DNA of 11,201 bases from contig DATFBR010000041.1 in NCBI GenBank assembly GCA_035253685.1, forward strand, positions 1 through 11,201, in the 5' to 3' direction. This document shows positions 6,478-11,201 of this stretch, piece after piece. Each line of letters begins with the position of its first letter. Within the stretch, counting starts at the first letter, position 1. Below the pieces are notes generated by a model. It ran no database searches. It worked only from the letters and a program-made list of their open reading frames with translations, and had not been told where the DNA came from. The translations under genes were made by a program, and so were the position numbers. The stretch comes from DASRTE01 sp035253685 (lineage in GTDB: Bacteria > Actinomycetota > Actinomycetes > Jiangellales > Jiangellaceae).

Positions 6478-8000
6478 CGCGTCGCGCGCTGCCCGCGCTC
6501 GCGGCCGTCGCGGTGTTCGCGGCGGCCTGTTCGTCGGACCCGCCGGACAGCGGCCAGAAGCAGACTTCGACGCCGGTTCCGGACGCCACCGCCGGCGTCG
6601 ACGAGGCGCTCGCGCCGTTCTACGGCCAGACCCTCGAATGGGAGACCTGCCGCGAAGAGTTCGAGTGCGCGACGGCGCAGGTGCCCCTCGACTACGACGC
6701 ACCCGACGGCGAGGTCATCGAACTCGCCCTCCTGCGCGCGCCGGCCACCGGTGACGACCGGCTCGGCACGTTGTTGGTCAACCCGGGAGGACCCGGTGGG
6801 TCGGGAATCGACTACGCGGCGTCGACGGTCGTCAACGACGCCGTTCACGAGCGCTACGACGTCGTGGGATTCGACCCCAGGGGAGTCGGCGAGTCGACAC
6901 CGGTCGACTGCCTGTCCGACGCCGACCTGGACGAGTTCGTCTCCGCCGACGGCTCACCGGACGACTCCGGCGAGGTCATGCTGCTCCAGGTCCAGGCCGC
7001 GGAGTTCACCGGCGGATGTGCCACCCGGGCCGTCGAGCTCCTGCCGCACATCGGCACCTCCGACGTCGCGCGCGACATGGACGTGCTGAGGGCGGTGCTG
7101 GGAGACGAGCAGCTGAACTACCTCGGCAAGTCCTACGGCACGTTCATCGGCGCCCTCTACGCCGAGCAGTTTCCCGAGCGGGTCGGGCGAGTCGTGCTCG
7201 ACGGGGCCATCGACCCGGTCCTGACCGGAGCAGAGCTGGTGCTGGGACAGGCCGACGGCTTCGAGCGGGCACTGGGCGCGTATCTCGACCACTGTCTCGA
7301 GGGCGAAGAGTGTCCGCTCGGTCGCATCGAGACCGAGGCACGTTCCACCTTGGCGAACCTGCTCGACGTCATCGACGCCACGCCATTGCCCACGGCCGAC
7401 GAGTCGAGGCCGCTCACCCAGAGCCTGGCCCTGCGGGGGATCGCCCTGCCTCTCTACCTGAACCCGGATGAAGGTTATGCGGTGCTGAGCCTCGCCCTCG
7501 ACGATGCCCTCGCGGGGGACGGCGCGGCTCTGCTGACACTGGCCGACCTGTATCTGTTCCGGAACCCTGACGGCACCTACGACGGCAACACGAACGAGGC
7601 CATCTACGCCGTCAACTGCCTGGACCGGCCGCACGCCGGCTCGATCGCGGAGATCGAGGCCGCCACCCCTGCGTTCGAGGCGGCATCGCCGATCTTCGGA
7701 CCCTTCCTGGCCTGGGACGAGGTGACCTGTGTGGAGTGGCCGGTGCCGCCCACGTCGGAGCCGGCGCGCGTGTCGGCCGCGGGTGCTGCCCCGATCGTCG
7801 TGGTCGGGACCACGGGTGATCCTGCGACACCCTACGAGTGGGCGGAGTCGTTGGCGGCGCAGCTCGAGTCGGGGGTGCTGGTCAGCTATGAGGGATCGGT
7901 GCACACCGCCTACCGGGAGGGCAGCGACTGCATCGACGAGGCCGTGGACACGTACCTGCTCGACGGCACGGTTCCCGACGACGGTCTGCGCTGCGACTGA
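6474..8000 (+). CDS. Secreted alpha/beta-hydrolase lipoprotein, TAP-like (tripeptidyl aminopeptidase/SlpD family)
   Basis: The 508-residue protein starts TRRALPALAAVAVFAAAC: two arginines, a hydrophobic stretch and a relaxed lipobox ending at Cys19, so it is likely exported and lipid-anchored. The hydrolase domain shows the oxyanion segment VNPGGPGGSGIDY, the nucleophile elbow GKSYG with Ser220, the acid Asp449 in TTGDPATPYEWA and the base His477 in GSVHTAYR. The last two lie in a TAP-like C-terminal domain. Several cysteines (for example WETCREEFEC) may form disulfides outside the cell. Relatives are Streptomyces SlpD/SlpE and Tap and mycobacterial Hip1/CaeA; they cleave peptides or esters at the envelope, and the substrate here is unknown. 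The gene overlaps ricT by 4 bp, a shared transcript rather than an evident shared function. The full triad is present. Confidence 0.9.
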   Translation: MTRRALPALAAVAVFAAACSSDPPDSGQKQTSTPVPDATAGVDEALAPFYGQTLEWETCREEFECATAQVPLDYDAPDGEVIELALLRAPATGDDRLGTLLVNPGGPGGSGIDYAASTVVNDAVHERYDVVGFDPRGVGESTPVDCLSDADLDEFVSADGSPDDSGEVMLLQVQAAEFTGGCATRAVELLPHIGTSDVARDMDVLRAVLGDEQLNYLGKSYGTFIGALYAEQFPERVGRVVLDGAIDPVLTGAELVLGQADGFERALGAYLDHCLEGEECPLGRIETEARSTLANLLDVIDATPLPTADESRPLTQSLALRGIALPLYLNPDEGYAVLSLALDDALAGDGAALLTLADLYLFRNPDGTYDGNTNEAIYAVNCLDRPHAGSIAEIEAATPAFEAASPIFGPFLAWDEVTCVEWPVPPTSEPARVSAAGAAPIVVVGTTGDPATPYEWAESLAAQLESGVLVSYEGSVHTAYREGSDCIDEAVDTYLLDGTVPDDGLRCD

Positions 8001-8044
8001 CGGTCAATCTCGGCGTTTGCGCAGCCGCTCGACCCTCCCGTTCA

Positions 8045-8096
8045 TGATCATTGAACCGTCACTGGGCCTCGGACCCCGGTGACGGTTCAACGATCA
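8045..8096 (+). terminator. Long hairpin between the hydrolase and L,D-transpeptidase genes, probable terminator without a U-tract
   Basis: The left arm TGATCATTGAACCGTCAC (8045-8062) pairs with GTGACGGTTCAACGATCA (8079-8096) with one A/C mismatch. The stem continues inward by a U-G and three G-C pairs, leaving an 8-nt loop (8067-8074). That is about 21 pairs over 52 nt. No T-tract follows, which is common for actinobacterial stem-type terminators. It begins 45 bp after the hydrolase stop and ends 100 bp before the next start. The rest of the 8001-8196 gap shows only the ldt -10. Confidence 0.55.
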
Positions 8097-8183
8097 ACGA
8101 GCCGACCAATCGAGGACGAACGTGTCGTGGGCAGTCGCGGCACCGCGGCCGGGTCGGGATTCGGCATCGTGCCTCGGTGAAGG

Positions 8184-8189
8184 TACGGT
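8184..8189 (+). promoter_or_regulatory. Candidate -10 element of the L,D-transpeptidase gene
   Basis: TACGGT (TAnnnT) is followed by 7 nt and ATG 8197, again fitting a leaderless or nearly leaderless message. The nearest Shine-Dalgarno-like GAAGG (8179-8183) is 13 nt from the ATG, too far to be convincing. No clear -35 is seen. Confidence 0.4.
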
Positions 8190-8196
8190 CGAGGTG

Positions 8197-9408
8197 ATGA
8201 AGCCCCGGACGCCCGCTGCGCTCGCTGCTCTCGTCGCCGTACTCGTGGTCGGCGCATGCAGCTCCGATGGCGGCTTCGGGCTGGGTGAGCCGGACCCGAC
8301 CGCGACGATTGCACCGGAGCTCGTCGCCCCCGTCGGCGAGGTGCCGTTCGACCAGCACGTGACGGTCGAGGTCCAGGACGGAACAATCCAGGAAGCGACC
8401 GTCACCTCGGACGGTGGTGAACCCCTGGCCGGCGAGGTCGCCGACGAGGGGACGAGTTGGGTGAGCGACGACCTTCCGCTGCCCGGCGCAACGTACTCGG
8501 TGAGCACCGAGGTCGCGGATGAGGTCGGCGACCCGGTCACCTTGACCGGCAGCTTCGTCGTGGCCGCCGTTCCCGAGGCGAACCGGCTCACGCTGACGTT
8601 GCAGCCCGGCGACGCCGATGTCGTCGGCGTGGGTGCCCCGATCATCGTCCGCTTCGACCAGCAGGTCACCGAACAGGCCGAGGTCGAGGCGGCGATGCAC
8701 GTGTCGTCCGAGCCCCAGGTCGTCGGAGCGTGGCGGTGGCTCAGCTCGACGGAAGCACATTTCCGCCCGCAGGAGTTCTGGCCGGCGGGCACGCAGGTCG
8801 GCGTCCATCTCGACCTCAACGGCGTCCAGGCGGGCGACGACCTGTGGGGCGGGCGCGCCTACACCTACCAGTTCACCGTCGGGAAGGCCCAGGTCGCGAC
8901 GGTCGATGCGGCTGCGTACACGATGACGGTGACGGTCGACGGGACGACGGCGGGAACCTGGGACGCCAGCCTTGGCCGGCCGGAGTACGCGACCCGCAAC
9001 GGCACATACATCGTGCTGTCGAAGGACGCGACTCGCCAGATGACGTCGTGCGGCGCCAACATCACCTGCGACAAGAGCAGTCCCGAGTACTACGACGTCG
9101 AGGTCGACTGGAGCGTCCGGCTGACCAACAGCGGCACCTTCGTGCATTCGGCTCCCTGGTCGGAGGGTTCCCAGGGCAACGAGAACGTGTCGCACGGCTG
9201 CCTCAACCTGAGCGAGGCGAACGGGCACACGTACTTCGAGATGGCCCAGTACGGCGACGTCGTGACGGTCACCAACTCGACCCGCGGGCCGGAGGACCTC
9301 GTCGCGCGCGGCGACCCGGGCATGGCCGACTGGAATCTGCCCTGGTCGGAGTACGTCGCCGGCTCGGCTCTCGGGCAGCAGGTGACGACGGAGCCCCTCG
9401 GCGGCTGA
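8197..9408 (+). CDS. L,D-transpeptidase lipoprotein (Ig-like domains plus YkuD domain, LdtMt2-type)
   Basis: This enzyme makes 3-3 (meso-DAP to meso-DAP) cross-links in peptidoglycan and is resistant to most penicillins. The 403-residue protein has a lipoprotein signal with lipobox VGAC (Cys21), a Ser/Gly/Pro-rich linker, two beta-sandwich Ig-like regions (about 45-125 and 130-230; the second resembles Big_10), and the YkuD catalytic domain (about 233-355). The active site is visible: His317 in FVHSAPWSEG, then SHGCLNLS with His333 and catalytic Cys335. A C-terminal segment (DWNLPWSEYVAG) resembles the one packed on the catalytic domain in LdtMt2. Length and order match Mycobacterium LdtMt2. 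ATG 8197 is chosen because it places a normal n-region (MKPRT) before the hydrophobic core; GTG 8194 is an alternative. It has its own candidate promoter and lies behind a hairpin, so it is likely monocistronic. Confidence 0.94.
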   Translation: MKPRTPAALAALVAVLVVGACSSDGGFGLGEPDPTATIAPELVAPVGEVPFDQHVTVEVQDGTIQEATVTSDGGEPLAGEVADEGTSWVSDDLPLPGATYSVSTEVADEVGDPVTLTGSFVVAAVPEANRLTLTLQPGDADVVGVGAPIIVRFDQQVTEQAEVEAAMHVSSEPQVVGAWRWLSSTEAHFRPQEFWPAGTQVGVHLDLNGVQAGDDLWGGRAYTYQFTVGKAQVATVDAAAYTMTVTVDGTTAGTWDASLGRPEYATRNGTYIVLSKDATRQMTSCGANITCDKSSPEYYDVEVDWSVRLTNSGTFVHSAPWSEGSQGNENVSHGCLNLSEANGHTYFEMAQYGDVVTVTNSTRGPEDLVARGDPGMADWNLPWSEYVAGSALGQQVTTEPLGG

Positions 9409-9433
9409 TTCGGGCACGATCACCGGCGCCACC

Positions 9434-9439
9434 TATACT
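9434..9439 (+). promoter_or_regulatory. -10 element of the tRNA-Thr gene
   Basis: TATACT is a near-perfect -10 that ends 28 bp before the mature tRNA 5' end. No good -35 is present (TTCGGG at 9409-9414 with a 19-bp spacer is the nearest). Transcription would start near 9446, giving a leader of about 22 nt. Confidence 0.55.
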
Positions 9440-9448
9440 CGTCCAGGC

Positions 9449-9470
9449 TGCCGGTCGACCGGCACGTGCC
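9449..9470. repeat. Two overlapping perfect palindromes in the tRNA-Thr leader
   Basis: TGCCGGTCGACCGGCA (9449-9464, 16 bp) and GGCACGTGCC (9461-9470, 10 bp) are both perfectly self-complementary and share four bases. The first would fold in RNA as a 6-bp stem with a UCGA loop just upstream of the RNase P cleavage site. Function unknown. Confidence 0.6.
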
Positions 9471-9544
9471 GCCTTAGCTCAGTAGGCCAGAGCGACGCAC
9501 TCGTAATGCGTAGGTCCGGGGTTCGATTCCCCGAGGCGGCTCCA
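9468..9544 (+). tRNA. tRNA-Thr (anticodon CGT), CCA encoded
   Basis: A complete cloverleaf can be drawn by hand. The acceptor stem is GCCGCCT (9468-9474) with AGGCGGC (9534-9540). The D-stem is GCTC/GAGC (9477-9480 and 9490-9493). The anticodon stem is ACGCA/TGCGT with loop CTCGTAA (9500-9506), so the anticodon CGT (9502-9504) reads ACG. The T-stem is CGGGG/CCCCG with loop TTCGATT (9522-9528). The discriminator is T9541, followed by CCA at 9542-9544. All stems are fully paired. The last nine bases lie in the target duplication of the adjacent insertion sequence, so the gene was left intact. Confidence 0.95.
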
Positions 9545-9550
9545 CCAGAG
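9536..9550 (+). repeat. Left 15-bp target site duplication (overlaps the tRNA 3' end)
   Basis: GCGGCTCCACCAGAG is identical to 10922-10936 and borders the TGTG tip of the insertion sequence. It contains the last five acceptor bases, the discriminator and the CCA of tRNA-Thr. Identity stops on both sides (9535 G versus 10921 A, and 9551 T versus 10937 C). Confidence 0.75.
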
Positions 9551-10921
9551 TGTGCTAGTTCGGCTGTTGCTGCCCATCCGGGTTTCGGTTGAGGGGTGAC
9601 AGTGTTTCGGCTGATGGGTTACGCCTACTTCGGTTGATTGGTGACACTCCCGGTGCATGCGGGAGTTGTCGGTGGCTGAGCAGCGGTATGAGGCCGTGCG
9701 GGCGGTGATCGCCGACGGCGAGTCGGTGACGGATGTGGCGGCCCGGTTCGGTGTCGCCCGAAAGACGGTGCACGCGTGGCTGGCCCGATATGAGGCCGAG
9801 GGTCTGGCGGGGTTGGCGGATCGGTCGCATCGGCCGCGGTCGTGTCCGCATCAGATGCCGGCGGTGGTAGAGGTCGCGCTGGTGGAGTTGCGGCTGGCGC
9901 ATCCGTGGTGGGGGCCGCGGCGGCTGGTCTTCGAGCTGGCCCGTAGACGGGTGGCCCCGGTGGTGTCGGAGTCGGCGGCTTATCGGGCGCTGGTCAGGTT
10001 GAATCTGGTCGACCCGGCGGCGCGGCGCCCGCGCGACCGCAAGTGGAGACGCTGGGAGCGCGGGGCGGCGATGGAGCTGTGGCAGTTGGACGTGGTCGGC
10101 GGGTTCCTCCTCGCGGATGGCACCAGGGCCAAGGCGTTGACCGGGATCGATGATCACTCCCGGTTCTGTGTCAGCGCATATCTGATGACCCGGGAGAGCT
10201 CGCAGAGGGTCTGCTCGGGGCCGGTCAGGGCGCTGCAAGTGCACGGGGTGCCGGAGCAGATCCTGACCGACAACGGCAAGGTGTTCACCGGCCGGTTCAA
10301 CCACCCACCGGTGGAGGTGCTGTTCGATCGGGTGTGCCGGGAGAACGGCATCGAGCACCTGCTCACCGCGCCGCGATCGCCGACCACGACCGGCAAGATC
10401 GAGCGGTTCCATCGCGCGATCCGCACCGAGTTCCGCACCGACCGGGTGTTCGCGTCGCTGGCGGCGGCGCAGGCCGAGCTGGACAAGTGGGTCGAGGACT
10501 ACAACACCCGCCGACCGCACCAGGCGTTGGGCATGGCTACCCCGGCGCAGCGGTTCTGCCGCGACGGCCTGGCCGAGGTCACCCAGCTACGGCCGCCGTC
10601 GGCCGGGCCTGGCCGGCCGCACGCGGATCGATCCGACGGGTACTGGGTCGCCCGGCGCGCGTCCGCACTAGGCGTGGTGTCCGTCAGCTGGCAGCAGGTC
10701 TGTCTGGGCAAAGCAGCAGCGGGCCGGTCGATCGACGTGTGGGTCACCGACCACGTGCTGCAGTTCTACGACGGTGACCATCTACTACGCACCCAACAGC
10801 GTGAGCAGCGAGGGGAGGTCCGCAAGAAACGAGCGTCCATCCCTGGCGGTCGTCCTACTCTGAACTCGAGTGTTACCAATCCACCGAAGTAGATCTGTCA
10901 CCCATCAACCGGAGCCCCACA
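9551..10921 (+). mobile_element. Complete IS481-family insertion sequence, 1371 bp
   Basis: The element starts TGTG and ends CACA, is flanked by a 15-bp direct repeat, and holds one intact transposase gene. Its ends carry copies of a motif near TTCGGTTGATGGGTGACA. On the left, TTCGG cores start at 9559 (degenerate copy), 9584, 9606 and 9629. On the right, in inverted orientation, they occupy 10884-10888 and 10909-10913 (the latter as CCGGA). The outermost core begins 8 bp from the tip on both sides, which supports the boundaries. IS481-family elements are known to have TGT ends and direct repeats of 4-15 bp. The inner iterons are the odd part. The element appears intact and potentially mobile. 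It is transcribed in the same direction as the tRNA. Confidence 0.85.
9657..10892 (+). CDS. IS481-family transposase (DDE/rve integrase core)
   Basis: The 411-residue protein begins with a helix-turn-helix (about 10-45; SVTDVAARFGVARKTVHAWL), followed by a second, IS481-type winged-helix region containing HPWWGPRRL (82-90). The rve catalytic core has Asp145 in LWQLDVVGGF, Asp205 in ILTDNGKVF and Glu249 in TTGKIERFHR. The interval between the second Asp and Glu (43 residues) is wider than the 35 of the related IS3 group, because of an insertion around RFNHPPVEVLF. WVEDYNTRRPHQALG (about 280-294) is the usual motif after the catalytic Glu. A C-terminal extension of some 100 residues follows. 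The frame is unbroken and the triad is present, so the enzyme should be active. No clear Shine-Dalgarno precedes ATG 9657. The stop codon lies between the two right-end iterons. Confidence 0.93.
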   Translation: MRELSVAEQRYEAVRAVIADGESVTDVAARFGVARKTVHAWLARYEAEGLAGLADRSHRPRSCPHQMPAVVEVALVELRLAHPWWGPRRLVFELARRRVAPVVSESAAYRALVRLNLVDPAARRPRDRKWRRWERGAAMELWQLDVVGGFLLADGTRAKALTGIDDHSRFCVSAYLMTRESSQRVCSGPVRALQVHGVPEQILTDNGKVFTGRFNHPPVEVLFDRVCRENGIEHLLTAPRSPTTTGKIERFHRAIRTEFRTDRVFASLAAAQAELDKWVEDYNTRRPHQALGMATPAQRFCRDGLAEVTQLRPPSAGPGRPHADRSDGYWVARRASALGVVSVSWQQVCLGKAAAGRSIDVWVTDHVLQFYDGDHLLRTQQREQRGEVRKKRASIPGGRPTLNSSVTNPPK

Positions 10922-10947
10922 GCGGCTCCACCAGAGCGGCTCCACCA
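10922..10947 (+). repeat. Right target duplication plus a tandem second copy of the tRNA 3' end
   Basis: Positions 10922-10936 repeat the 15-bp left duplication. Immediately after, GCGGCTCCACCA recurs at 10936-10947, giving a 14-bp tandem unit (GCGGCTCCACCAGA, then GCGGCTCCACCACA). The uninterrupted site would therefore have had two consecutive copies of the tRNA acceptor end plus CCA. Confidence 0.7.
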
Positions 10948-10976
10948 CAAAATGGCCATTGACCTGGGCTTTTGTG
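10946..10976 (+). terminator. Probable original tRNA-Thr terminator, displaced by the IS
   Basis: CACAAAA (10946-10952) and TTTTGTG (10970-10976) are inverted repeats around an inner GCC/GGC pairing (10955-10957 with 10967-10969), so an A-rich 5' arm faces a U-rich 3' arm. Without the IS and its duplicated target it would begin some 16 bp after the tRNA, where intrinsic terminators normally lie. The stem is only moderately strong and has a bulge. Confidence 0.45.
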
Positions 10977-11050
10977 TTCCGGCAGCCCGCGTCCGTCCAA
11001 GATCGTCTCTCGTTGCGGTTCTAGTTGCAGTCGTGTCCGCGCCGTGATCG

Positions 11051-11201
11051 TCACTGCGTCCCCCGGCGGCGGCTCTGGGACACCGACGTCATGGGCGATG
11101 GGATCCTCGGGGTCCGAAGCGGGAAGGTGAGGTTGTAGTAGGCCCAGAGCAGGAACACGGCAAGACAGCAGAGCGCCACGAGCAAGCAGAGTGCGATCCA
11201 G
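11051..11201 (-). CDS. C-terminal part of a membrane protein of unknown function (runs off the right edge)
   Basis: Reading leftward from the edge, 49 sense codons are open to TGA at 11053-11051. The fragment opens with a hydrophobic stretch of about 20 residues (WIALCLLVALCCLAVFLLWA), then YYNLTFPLR and a basic, Ser/Arg-rich tail ending SRRRGTQ. That is a transmembrane helix with a probably cytoplasmic tail. I do not recognise the family, and the fragment is too short to assign one. It converges on the tRNA/IS region. Positions 10977-11050 between it and the probable terminator show no feature. The frame could be accidental, but codon third positions are mostly G or C in it. Confidence 0.5.
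   Translation of the reverse strand, partial: WIALCLLVALCCLAVFLLWAYYNLTFPLRTPRIPSPMTSVSQSRRRGTQ

Noticed and set aside
6954..7904. 316-codon minus-strand frame
   Set aside because: It is antisense to the alpha/beta-hydrolase gene with its complete catalytic triad, and no family is recognised in the antisense product.
8059..9432. 457-codon open frame on the minus strand
   Set aside because: It lies antisense to the L,D-transpeptidase gene, whose motifs and lipobox are unmistakable. Long antisense frames are expected at this GC content, and the translation is Arg/His/Gly-rich with no recognisable domain.
9536..10947. Reading the tRNA-flanking repeats as attL/attR of a tRNA-integrated genomic island
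   Set aside because: The enclosed DNA holds only a DDE transposase with IS-type ends. There is no tyrosine or serine integrase, and the 15-bp repeat abuts the TGTG/CACA tips, so a target duplication explains it better.
1..11201. CRISPR array, toxin-antitoxin pair, prophage or defence genes
   Set aside because: No regularly spaced direct repeats and no short paired frames with such motifs were seen. All well-supported genes are housekeeping, envelope or IS genes.

Overview
The window is high-GC DNA with GTG and TTG starts, GTGA gene overlaps and an actinobacterial gene set: topoisomerase I without zinc fingers, a LdtMt2-like L,D-transpeptidase and a TAP-like hydrolase lipoprotein. An actinomycete chromosome is the best reading. 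Gene order and protein style look compatible with Propionibacteriales (for example Nocardioidaceae), but that placement is a guess from memory.

Layout. (1) Positions 1-170, minus strand: the N-terminal part of an ArsR-type winged-helix regulator, preceded by two abutting operator-like palindromes. (2) 339-2960, plus strand: topA, convergent with a dedA-family membrane protein gene (2967-3626, minus) across only 6 bp. (3) 3781-8000, plus strand: tmk, holB, ricT/PSP1 and a secreted alpha/beta-hydrolase lipoprotein. tmk/holB and ricT/hydrolase each overlap by 4 bp, while ricT and tmk have their own candidate -10 elements. (4) A strong hairpin at 8041-8100, then an L,D-transpeptidase lipoprotein gene (8197-9408). 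(5) tRNA-Thr(CGT) at 9468-9544, followed at once by a complete IS481-family insertion sequence (9551-10921) flanked by a 15-bp target duplication that includes the tRNA 3' end. (6) The displaced downstream flank of the tRNA gene, and the C-terminal part of a membrane protein gene on the minus strand at the right edge.

How the genes fit together. TopA, thymidylate kinase and the clamp-loader delta' subunit serve chromosome replication and topology. The tmk-holB-ricT neighbourhood resembles the tmk/holB/yaaT region of Bacillus. The two lipoproteins and DedA act at the envelope: peptidoglycan 3-3 cross-linking, peptide or ester hydrolysis, and lipid-carrier or phospholipid translocation.

I found no defence island, CRISPR array, biosynthetic cluster or clearly new multi-gene system. 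The points most worth a second look are the IS placement at the tRNA 3' end with its iteron-bearing ends, the twin operator, the long hairpin at 8045-8096, and a recurring TAnnnT-N6/7-start arrangement that suggests leaderless transcripts.
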